The notes under the pieces are model-generated. The model had not been told where the DNA came from and made no database searches. It saw only the letters and a program-made list of their open reading frames with translations. Shown piece by piece: positions 5,283-12,279 of a stretch of DNA of 12,279 nt. Source of the DNA: Gp7-AA6 sp036395755 (GTDB lineage: Bacteria; Acidobacteriota; Thermoanaerobaculia; UBA5066; Gp7-AA6); NCBI GenBank assembly GCA_036395755.1, contig DASWCZ010000046.1:1-12279 (forward strand), in the 5' to 3' direction. Position 1 is the stretch's first letter, and every line of letters begins with the position of its first letter. The translations under genes and the position numbers were made by a program.

Positions 5283-8200
5283 GCCCGTCCCGGCCGTTCA
5301 TCCTCCGTCCGATCGCAACCTCGCTTCTGATGGCCGGGCTCCTGATCGCCGGCGCGATCGGTTTCAAACAGCTTCCCGTCTCCGCGCTCCCGCAGGTCGA
5401 TTACCCCACGATCCAGATCGTGACCTTCTACCCGGGAGCGAGCCCCGACGTCATGGCCTCCGCCGTCACGGCGCCGCTCGAACGACAGTTCGGGCAGCTC
5501 CCCGGGTTGAACCAGATGACCTCAAACAGCTCCGAAGGCAGCTCGGTCATCACGCTGCAGTTCGCGCTCGACCTGAACATCGACGTCGCGGAGCAGGAGG
5601 TGCAGGCGTCGATCAATGCGTCGGGCACGTACCTGCCCCGCGACCTGCCCAATCCGCCGATCTACAGCAAGATCAATCCCGCGGATGCCCCGATCCTGAC
5701 CCTCGCCTTGACGTCCACCTCGCTCCCACTCTCGAAGGTCGAGGACTTCGCCGACACACGCTTCGCCCAGAAGATCTCCCAGCTTCCGGGCGTGGGTCTC
5801 GTCAGCATCAGCGGCGGGCAGAAGCCGGCGGTGCGCATCCAGGTCAACCCGACTGCGCTCTCCTCCTACGGGCTCGCCATGGAAGACGTGCGCACGGCGG
5901 TCGCGCAGTCGAACGTGAACCAGGCCAAGGGCACTTTCGACGGCAGCCGGCAGTCTTATTCGATCGGGGCGAACGACCAGCTCTTGACGAGCGATCAGTA
6001 CCGGCCCCTGGTGGTCGCATATAAGAACGGGGCGCCTGTGCATCTCTCCGACGTCGCGACCGTCTCCGACGACACAGAGAACGCGAAACAGGCGGCCTGG
6101 ATGAACGACGTCCCGGCGGTCATCCTGAACATTCAGAGGCAGCCGGGGGCGAACATCATCGCGGTCGTCGATCGCGTCAAGACGCTTCTCCCGCAACTCT
6201 CGGCGTCGTTGCCTTCGGCCGTGAAGGTCGCCATCCTGACCGACCGCACGACGACGATCCGCGCGTCCGTTCGAGACGTCGAGTTCGAGCTGATGCTCAC
6301 GATCGCGCTCGTCGTGATGGTGATCTTCCTCTTCCTGCGCACGCTCGCCGCGACCTTCATCCCGAGCGTCGCGGTGCCCGTATCGATCGTCGGGACCTTC
6401 GGCGCGATGTACCTGCTCGGCTACAGCCTGAACAACCTGACCCTGATGGCGCTGACGATCTCGACCGGCTTCGTCGTGGACGACGCAATCGTGATGATCG
6501 AGAACATCACCCGCTACATCGAACAGGGCGAGAAGCCTCTCGAGGCCGCTCTCAAGGGCGCCGAGCAGATCGGCTTCACGATCCTTTCTCTGACGGTTTC
6601 GCTCATCGCCGTGCTCATCCCGCTGCTCTTCATGGGGGACGTCGTCGGCCGGCTCTTCCGCGAGTTCGCCGTGACGCTCTCGGTCACGATCCTGGTCTCG
6701 TGTGCCGTGTCCCTGACGCTGACGCCGATGATGTGCGCGAAGCTCCTGCGCCACAAAACGGAGGAGCAGCAGGGGCGGTTCTACCGGGTCTCGGGGGAAA
6801 TCTTCCAGAAGATCATCGACTTCTACGGCCGGACGCTCACCTGGGTACTGCGCCATCAGCCGACCGTGCTCATCCTCGCGGTCGCGACTCTCCTGGCGAC
6901 GATCGCCCTCTACATCGTGATCCCGAAGGGATTCTTCCCGGTCCAGGATACGGGGGTCATCCTTGGCATCTCCGAAGCCTCGCAGACCGTTTCGTTCGGC
7001 GCAATGGCGGACCGGCAGCGGGCGCTGGCGCAGATGATCCTGAAGGACCCGGCGGTCGAAAGTCTCTCCTCGTTCATCGGCATCGACGGCACCAACACGA
7101 CGATCAACAGCGGACGCATTCAGATCAACCTGAAGCCGCTGAAGGAACGGAAGGCGGGAGCCAGCGACGTCATCCGGCGCCTGCAGCCCGAGCTCACGAA
7201 AGTCGAGGGCGTGACCCTCTACCTGCAGCCGGTCCAGGACCTGACCGTCGAGGATCGAATCAGCCGAACGCAGTATCAGTACAGCCTCGAGGACCCCGAC
7301 GCGCGGGAGCTCGCCCTCTGGGTGCCCCGCTTCATCGGCAAGCTGCAGACACTTCCCGAGCTCCGCGACGTCGCGAGCGACCAGCAGAACGCGGGGCTCG
7401 AAGCGCATGTCGTCCTCGACCGTTCGACGGCATCGCGCCTGGGGATCACGCCGCAGAGGCTGGACGATGCGCTCTACGACTCCTTCGGCCAGCGGCAGAT
7501 CTCGACGATGTTCACCCAGCTGAACCAGTATCGCGTCGTGCTCGAGTCGCAGCCGGAGTTCCGGCGCGGCCCCGAGGACTTAAGGACCGTCTACCTTCCG
7601 TCGGCCGGGGGCGGGGCCGTTCCGCTCGGCGCTTTCGCAAACGTCCAGACGCAAAACGCGCCTCTCTCGGTGAACCACCAGGGGCAATTCCCCGTCGTCA
7701 CGGTCTCGTTCAACCTCGCGCCGAGAACTTCGCTCGGCCAGGCGGTGCGCGCGGTCGAGAAAGCGCGGCAGGATCTGGGCATGCCGGCGAGCATCCAGGC
7801 GGGGTTCCAGGGAACGGCAAAGGCGTTCCGGGCGTCGCTCGCCAACGAGGTCTTTCTGGTGCTGGCCGCGATCATCACGGTCTACATCCTCCTGGGCGTT
7901 CTGTACGAGAGCTACATCCACCCGATCACGATCCTGTCCACGCTGCCGTCCGCGGCGGTGGGCGCGCTTCTCTCGCTGATGCTGACGGGCACGGATTTCT
8001 CGGTCATCGCTCTGATCGGGATCATCCTGTTGATCGGGATCGTCGAGAAGAACGCGATCATGATGATCGACTTCGCGCTCGACGCGGAGCGCAAGGAGAA
8101 GAAGGCTCCGACCGACGCGATCTATCAGGCGGCGCTGCTGCGGTTCCGGCCGATTGTGATGACCACGATGGCCGCGATGCTCGCGGGCGTTCCCCTCGCG

Positions 8201-8395
8201 CTCGGCTCGGGAATCGGATCGGAGCTCCGGCGGCCGCTCGGCATCGCCATCGTGGGTGGCTTGATCTTCAGCCAGATGCTGACGCTGTACACGACGCCGG
8301 TGATCTACCTGGCGTTCGATCGCCTCGCGCTCCGCCTTGCCCGGCGGCGCGCCAGGCAGCCGGCGGCCGGGCTGGCCCCCGCCCAGGGCGGATGA
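5279..8395 (+). CDS. mdtB: RND multidrug efflux transporter, MdtB/MuxB-type permease subunit
   Basis: This 1038-residue protein has full RND (HAE1) length. TM1 lies at about 8-30, followed by LPVSALPQVDYPTIQ and PGASPDVMASAVTAPLERQFGQ. The TM4 proton-relay pair is D401-D402 in GFVVDDAIVMIEN. The periplasmic loops are about 31-335 and 550-855. The TM10 relay lysine K924 sits in IVEKNAI. Features such as ASPDVMASAVTAP, NPADAPIL and SQLPGVGLVSISGGQKPAVR are closer to MdtB than to MdtC. In E. coli and P. aeruginosa, MdtB/MuxB works only together with MdtC/MuxC, as a heterotrimer (MdtB2C), in proton-driven export of drugs and bile-salt-type or aromatic compounds. Both junctions are 4-base overlaps. 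Position 923 is Glu where I recall Lys in E. coli MdtB. An alternative frame stays open through its 3' half but is a high-GC shadow. Confidence 0.93.
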   Translation: MSPSRPFILRPIATSLLMAGLLIAGAIGFKQLPVSALPQVDYPTIQIVTFYPGASPDVMASAVTAPLERQFGQLPGLNQMTSNSSEGSSVITLQFALDLNIDVAEQEVQASINASGTYLPRDLPNPPIYSKINPADAPILTLALTSTSLPLSKVEDFADTRFAQKISQLPGVGLVSISGGQKPAVRIQVNPTALSSYGLAMEDVRTAVAQSNVNQAKGTFDGSRQSYSIGANDQLLTSDQYRPLVVAYKNGAPVHLSDVATVSDDTENAKQAAWMNDVPAVILNIQRQPGANIIAVVDRVKTLLPQLSASLPSAVKVAILTDRTTTIRASVRDVEFELMLTIALVVMVIFLFLRTLAATFIPSVAVPVSIVGTFGAMYLLGYSLNNLTLMALTISTGFVVDDAIVMIENITRYIEQGEKPLEAALKGAEQIGFTILSLTVSLIAVLIPLLFMGDVVGRLFREFAVTLSVTILVSCAVSLTLTPMMCAKLLRHKTEEQQGRFYRVSGEIFQKIIDFYGRTLTWVLRHQPTVLILAVATLLATIALYIVIPKGFFPVQDTGVILGISEASQTVSFGAMADRQRALAQMILKDPAVESLSSFIGIDGTNTTINSGRIQINLKPLKERKAGASDVIRRLQPELTKVEGVTLYLQPVQDLTVEDRISRTQYQYSLEDPDARELALWVPRFIGKLQTLPELRDVASDQQNAGLEAHVVLDRSTASRLGITPQRLDDALYDSFGQRQISTMFTQLNQYRVVLESQPEFRRGPEDLRTVYLPSAGGGAVPLGAFANVQTQNAPLSVNHQGQFPVVTVSFNLAPRTSLGQAVRAVEKARQDLGMPASIQAGFQGTAKAFRASLANEVFLVLAAIITVYILLGVLYESYIHPITILSTLPSAAVGALLSLMLTGTDFSVIALIGIILLIGIVEKNAIMMIDFALDAERKEKKAPTDAIYQAALLRFRPIVMTTMAAMLAGVPLALGSGIGSELRRPLGIAIVGGLIFSQMLTLYTTPVIYLAFDRLALRLARRRARQPAAGLAPAQGG

Positions 8396-11300
8396 GTCTC
8401 TCGTCGCCTTTCATCCACCGGCCGATCGCCACGACCCTCCTGACGGTCGCGATCGCGCTCTCGGGCGCCGTCGCGTACAGGTTCCTTCCGGTCTCGCCGC
8501 TGCCGCAGGTCGAGTTCCCGACGATCAGCGTTCAGTCGGGGCTGCCCGGCGCCAGTCCGGAGACCATGGCGTCCTCCGTCGCGACGCCGCTCGAGCGGCA
8601 GTTCGGTCGAATCGCCGGCGTGACCGAGATGACCTCGACGAGCTCGCTCGGCTCGACGAACATCACGATCCAGTTCGACCTCTCCCGCAACATCGACGCC
8701 GCCGCGCGCGACGTCCAGGCGGCGATCAACGCGGCGCGGGGCCAGCTCCCGGCCAACCTGCCGAACAACCCCTCCTACCGGAAGGTCAATCCGGCGGATG
8801 CCCCGATCATGATCCTGACGCTGACGTCGGACGTCATCGAACGCGCGAGGATGTACGACATCGGGTCGTCGATCCTCCAGCAGAAGCTGGCGCAGGTCGA
8901 GGGGGTCGGGCAGGTCATCGTCGGCGGGGGAGCCCTCCCGGCCGTGCGGGTGGACGTCAATCCGACGGCGCTGAACGACACGGGTCTGGGTCTCGAAGAC
9001 GTCCGAACGGCGCTCGCCGCGTCCAATGCGAACCGGCCCAAGGGGGAGCTCGGCAACGGCGAACGCACGTGGTCGATCTCGACGACCGACCAGCTGCTCC
9101 ACGCGGAGGAGTACCGGTCCCTGATCATCCGCTACCAGAACGGCGCTCCCGTGCGCCTCTCCGACGTAGCGCAAGTGACCGACTCGGTCGAGGACATCCG
9201 CACCGGCGGGCTCTCCAACGGCAAGCCGGCCGTGCTGATCATCGTTTTCCGGCAGCCGGGCGCGAACATCATCGCGACGGTGGACCGGGTCCGCGCGCTC
9301 CTGCCGCAGCTTCAGGCTTCCGTACCGCCGGCAATCCATCTTTCGGTCGCCATCGATGCGACCCGGACGATCCGCGCCTCCGTCCGGGACATCGAGATCA
9401 CGCTCGGGGTCTCGATCGCGCTCGTCATCCTGGTCGTCTTCGCTTTCCTCCGAAACGTCCGGTCGACCCTGATTCCGAGCGTCGTCGTCCCGGTCTCGTT
9501 GATCGGAACACTGGGCGTCATGTACCTGCTCGGCTACAGCATCGACAACCTCTCTTTGATGGCGTTGACCGTCGCCACCGGATTCGTCGTCGACGACGCG
9601 ATCGTCGTCATCGAGAACATCACGCGGCACCTGGAAGAAGGAACGCGGCCGCTCGAGGCGGCGCTCCAGGGCGCGAAGGAGATCGGCTTCACGGTCATCT
9701 CGATCAGCCTGTCCCTGGTCGCGGTCTTCATCCCGATTCTGCTGATGGGCGGGATCGTCGGGAGGCTCTTCCGCGAGTTTGCCGTCACGCTCTCCGCCGC
9801 GATCGGCGTGTCGCTCCTGATGTCGCTGACGATGACGCCCATGATGTGCGCCCGGCTTCTGCGCGGAAAGAGCGAAGTCGCCCACGGAAAACTCTATCGC
9901 GTGAGCGAGCGGGCCTTCGAGCGGATCGTCGGCGCCTACGAAAGATCGCTCGCCTGGGTTCTCAAGCATCAGCCGTTGACGCTGGCGGTGACGCTCGCGA
10001 CCATGGCGGCCACGATCTTCCTGTATACGAAGGTCCCGAAGGGCTTCTTCCCGCAGCAGGACAGCGGGCGTTTGAACGGTTCCATCCAGGCCGACCAGGA
10101 CACCTCGTTCCAGGCGATGCAGAAGAAGCTCGTCCAGTTCGTGACGACCGTCATGCGCGACCCGGACGTCGACAGCGCGAACGGCTTCCTCGGCGGGACG
10201 TCGAACTCCGGCCGGATGTTCGTCGCGTTGAAGGATCGCTCGAAGCGGAAGGCGACCGCCGACCAGATCATCGCGAGACTCCGCGGAAAGCTCTCACACG
10301 TGCCCGGAGCGACGCTCGTGCTGCAGCCCGTCCAGGACGTGCGGGTCGGCGGCCGCTCGAGCGCCGCGCAGTATCAGTACACGCTCCGTGGAGACGACTC
10401 GAACGAGCTCTTTCAATGGGCACCCAAAGTCTTCCAGCGGCTGCGCAAGGTTCCCGAGCTGGCCGACGTCAACACCGATCAGCAGAACAAGGGTCTCCAG
10501 GCTTCCCTCGTGATCGACCGGGCGACCGCGTCACGCCTCGGCGTGACGCCCCAGATGATCGACGACACGCTCTACGACGCGTTCGGCCAGCGACAGGTCT
10601 CGACGATGTACACGCCGCTGAACCAGTACCACGTCGTCCTGGAGGCCGATCCGCGGTTCTGGCAGAACCCGGAAGGCCTGAAGTCCATCTATGTTCGCGC
10701 AAAGAGCGGTGAGCTCGTGCCGCTCGCCGCGTTCACGCAATATGCGCCTTCGACGGCTCCTCTCGCGGTGAACCACCAGGGACAGTTCCCTTCCGTGACG
10801 ATCTCCTTCAACCTGCCGGCCGGCGTCGCTCTCGGAACCGCGGTCGACGCGATCGACCGCGCCGAGCGCGAGATCCAGATGCCGGCCACGATTCGCGGGA
10901 GGTTCCAGGGAACGGCGCAGGCGTTCCAGGATTCCCTCGCCAACGAGCCGATCCTGATCGCGGCGGCGCTGCTCGCCGTCTACATCGTGCTCGGGGTGTT
11001 GTACGAGAGCCTGATCCACCCGCTCACGATCCTCTCGACGCTCCCGTCGGCGGGCGTCGGCGCCCTCCTTGCGCTCCTGATCACGAAGAACGACCTCTCG
11101 GTGATCGCGCTCATCGGGATCATCCTGTTGATCGGCATCGTGAAGAAGAACGCGATCCTGATGATCGACTTCGCGATCGAGGCCGAGCGACGCGACAAGA
11201 AGAGCCCCGAGGACGCGATCTTTCAGGCTTGCCTCCTGCGATTCCGACCGATCACCATGACGACCATGGCGGCGATGCTGGGGGGACTCCCGCTCGCGAT

Positions 11301-11490
11301 CGGGATCGGAACCGGCTCCGAACTGCGGCGGCCGCTCGGCATCGCGATCGTCGGCGGATTGCTGTTTTCCCAGATGCTCACGCTGTACACGACTCCCGTC
11401 GTCTACCTCTATCTCGACCGGCTTCGGCTGCGCTGGGCGGGCCTCCGCCGAAAGGCCCTCCGACCGGCAGCCGTGGCGGAGAAGGCGTGA
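8392..11490 (+). CDS. mdtC: RND multidrug efflux transporter, MdtC/MuxC-type permease subunit
   Basis: This 1032-residue second RND subunit is clearly paralogous to the preceding gene. It has the MdtC-type N-terminal signature: IHRPIATTLL, LPVSPLPQVEFPTI, PGASPETMASSVATPLERQFGRIAGVTEMTS, then LGSTNITIQFD and ARDVQAAINAA. Relay residues are D401-D402 (GFVVDDAIVVIEN) in TM4 and K919 in IVKKNAI of TM10, so the proton pathway looks intact. LREFAVTLS-type and TPMMCARLL segments follow in the TM5-6 region, and the second periplasmic loop spans about 550-850. The start is ATG 8392, inside the TGA of the upstream gene (ATGA overlap). A longer frame reaching back to about 6700 exists but would read through the upstream transporter out of frame and lose TM1 at the N-terminus. 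It should pair with the MdtB-type subunit as the substrate-handling or structural partner of a heterotrimer. Confidence 0.93.
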   Translation: MSLSSPFIHRPIATTLLTVAIALSGAVAYRFLPVSPLPQVEFPTISVQSGLPGASPETMASSVATPLERQFGRIAGVTEMTSTSSLGSTNITIQFDLSRNIDAAARDVQAAINAARGQLPANLPNNPSYRKVNPADAPIMILTLTSDVIERARMYDIGSSILQQKLAQVEGVGQVIVGGGALPAVRVDVNPTALNDTGLGLEDVRTALAASNANRPKGELGNGERTWSISTTDQLLHAEEYRSLIIRYQNGAPVRLSDVAQVTDSVEDIRTGGLSNGKPAVLIIVFRQPGANIIATVDRVRALLPQLQASVPPAIHLSVAIDATRTIRASVRDIEITLGVSIALVILVVFAFLRNVRSTLIPSVVVPVSLIGTLGVMYLLGYSIDNLSLMALTVATGFVVDDAIVVIENITRHLEEGTRPLEAALQGAKEIGFTVISISLSLVAVFIPILLMGGIVGRLFREFAVTLSAAIGVSLLMSLTMTPMMCARLLRGKSEVAHGKLYRVSERAFERIVGAYERSLAWVLKHQPLTLAVTLATMAATIFLYTKVPKGFFPQQDSGRLNGSIQADQDTSFQAMQKKLVQFVTTVMRDPDVDSANGFLGGTSNSGRMFVALKDRSKRKATADQIIARLRGKLSHVPGATLVLQPVQDVRVGGRSSAAQYQYTLRGDDSNELFQWAPKVFQRLRKVPELADVNTDQQNKGLQASLVIDRATASRLGVTPQMIDDTLYDAFGQRQVSTMYTPLNQYHVVLEADPRFWQNPEGLKSIYVRAKSGELVPLAAFTQYAPSTAPLAVNHQGQFPSVTISFNLPAGVALGTAVDAIDRAEREIQMPATIRGRFQGTAQAFQDSLANEPILIAAALLAVYIVLGVLYESLIHPLTILSTLPSAGVGALLALLITKNDLSVIALIGIILLIGIVKKNAILMIDFAIEAERRDKKSPEDAIFQACLLRFRPITMTTMAAMLGGLPLAIGIGTGSELRRPLGIAIVGGLLFSQMLTLYTTPVVYLYLDRLRLRWAGLRRKALRPAAVAEKA
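11478..11481 (+). promoter_or_regulatory. Ribosome binding site for the outer-membrane channel gene, inside the upstream gene
   Basis: GGAG in a purine-rich GGAGAAGG stretch lies five bases before GTG 11487. It supports the GTG start, which overlaps the upstream TGA by four bases (GTGA). Confidence 0.6.
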
Positions 11491-12279
11491 GACGCGCCCT
11501 CCTCGGCGCGGGCCTCGCGCTTCTGGCTCTTCTCGTCGCGGGCTGCGCCGTCGGTCCGAACTACCGAAAACCCTCCGCGCCGGTCCCGTCCGCGTTCAAG
11601 GAGCTCGGCCCGTCGCCGACTCCCACGCCGGCCGGTTCCGCCGAGTGGAAGCCGGCGCAGCCCGGAGACGACCGTCTCCGCGGGAAATGGTGGGAAGTCT
11701 TTGGAGACCCGGGGCTGAACGCGCTCGAAGAGCAGGTGAACGTCTCCAACCAGAACGTCGCGCGGGCCGAGGCGCAGTTCCGAGGCGCGCGGGCAGCTGC
11801 GCGGGGAGCGCGCGCCGACCTCTTCCCGACGATCGGCGCGACCGCTTCCGCCACGAGGTCGAAGCCGGTGACGCGCCCCGGCGTCCCGACGGCCACCACC
11901 ACCCAGTACGAGCTCTCCGCGGATCTCTCGTGGGAGCTGGACGTCTTCGGCCGCATTCGCAGAAACGTCGAGTCGAACGTCCAAGCGGCGCAGGCGACCG
12001 CCGGAGATCTCGAGGCGGTGCGGCTCGCGCTCCACGCGGAGCTCGCCGTCGATTACTTCCTCCTCCACGGCCTCGACGCGCAGAAGCAGCTTCTCGATAC
12101 CAACGTGGCCGCGTTCCAGACCGCCCTTCAACTGACGACCAACCGGTTCAACCAGGGCGTGGTCTCCGGAGTGGACGTCGCGCAGGCGCAGACGCTGCTG
12201 GAGACGACGCGTGCGCAGGCGACCGACCTGACGCTCACGCGGGCGCAGCTCGAGCACGCGATCGCGATCCTGACCGGCA
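11487..12279 (+). CDS. RND efflux outer-membrane lipoprotein channel, OprM/NodT/OpmB type (partial, 3' end outside window)
   Basis: 264 residues are visible; family members are usually about 450-500, so over half is present. A lipoprotein signal (RRALLG, hydrophobic core, lipobox VAGC with C20) is followed by AVGPNYRKPSAP, a hallmark of the NodT/OprM lipoprotein group. Then come WWEVFGDPGLNALEEQV (68-84), the long coiled-coil helices with AQAQ/RAEAQ repeats, the beta-barrel strand motif LSWELDVFGRIRR (147-159) and RFNQGVVSGVDVAQAQTLLE (220-239), which begins the next helix pair. It should form the trimeric outer-membrane duct for the co-encoded pump. The start is GTG 11487, chosen because the lipobox sits 20 residues in and no in-frame ATG precedes it. 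Its presence in the operon makes the layout like P. aeruginosa muxABC-opmB rather than E. coli mdtABC, which relies on unlinked TolC. Confidence 0.93.
   Translation, partial: MRRALLGAGLALLALLVAGCAVGPNYRKPSAPVPSAFKELGPSPTPTPAGSAEWKPAQPGDDRLRGKWWEVFGDPGLNALEEQVNVSNQNVARAEAQFRGARAAARGARADLFPTIGATASATRSKPVTRPGVPTATTTQYELSADLSWELDVFGRIRRNVESNVQAAQATAGDLEAVRLALHAELAVDYFLLHGLDAQKQLLDTNVAAFQTALQLTTNRFNQGVVSGVDVAQAQTLLETTRAQATDLTLTRAQLEHAIAILTG

Noticed and set aside
5522..7408. Long minus-strand open frame (628 codons) opposite the mdtB-like gene
   Set aside because: The composition is dominated by Arg, Asp and Glu with no recognisable motif. Antisense frames stay open by codon bias in high-GC genes, and a similar one lies at 8305-9969.
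8017..8039. Identical 23-base stretch shared by the mdtB-like and mdtC-like genes (also near 11117-11139)
   Set aside because: It encodes the conserved TM10 segment of two paralogues; shared ancestry and codon bias explain it, and it is not a mobile or regulatory repeat.
6700..8391. Open frame that would fuse the last half of the mdtB-like region to the mdtC-like gene as one 1596-residue protein
   Set aside because: The first part is the +1 shadow of the real transporter, rich in Arg, Pro and Gly with no domain. The RND N-terminus begins cleanly at ATG 8392 with the ATGA overlap.
1..12279. CRISPR arrays, tRNA or rRNA genes, insertion sequences, phage genes or defence systems
   Set aside because: No regularly spaced repeats, cloverleaf or rRNA-like segments, transposase motifs or terminal inverted repeats were seen on either strand.

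Overview
The window is high-G+C DNA from a Gram-negative bacterium. The Gram-negative reading rests on an RND pump with a periplasmic adaptor and an outer-membrane lipoprotein channel. Synonymous positions are strongly G/C-biased. The mix of a secreted Vgb-type propeller, a Pro/Ala/Gln/Lys-rich surface-protein tail and a muxABC-opmB-like operon would fit a soil-type lineage such as Acidobacteriota. That placement is inference; no marker gene here fixes the taxonomy.

Left part (1-2641): the C-terminal tail of an unidentified protein runs rightward and stops at 308. It converges on a leftward flavin amine-oxidase-family gene (330-1652). A 53-bp divergent gap holding a perfect 6+6 inverted repeat separates the oxidase from a small P-loop kinase-like ATPase (1706-2182). 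A small secreted protein of unknown function follows (2216-2641).

Middle (2642-4004): 2642-2854 has no intact gene, but its minus strand carries a coding-like stretch with SSGD-type motifs in two frames, probably the remnant of a decayed gene. Next is a secreted seven-bladed propeller protein of the virginiamycin-B-lyase-like superfamily (2855-3844). A 160-bp, comparatively AT-rich spacer with an inverted repeat follows and is the likely control region of the pump operon.

Right part (4005 to the window end): a four-gene tripartite efflux operon. It encodes a periplasmic adaptor (MdtA/MuxA type), two different RND transporter subunits (MdtB/MuxB and MdtC/MuxC types) and an OprM/NodT-type outer-membrane lipoprotein channel, cut by the window edge. 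Each junction is a 4-base stop/start overlap (ATGA, ATGA, GTGA), so the genes should be translationally coupled. The adaptor should join a heterotrimeric MdtB/MdtC-type inner-membrane pump to the co-encoded channel and export drugs or metabolites using the proton gradient. No two-component or other regulator gene is present in the window.

I found no convincing new system. The better leads are the gene remnant at 2651-2799, the inverted repeat before the pump operon, and an unusual acidic residue beside the proton-relay lysine in the MdtB-type subunit.
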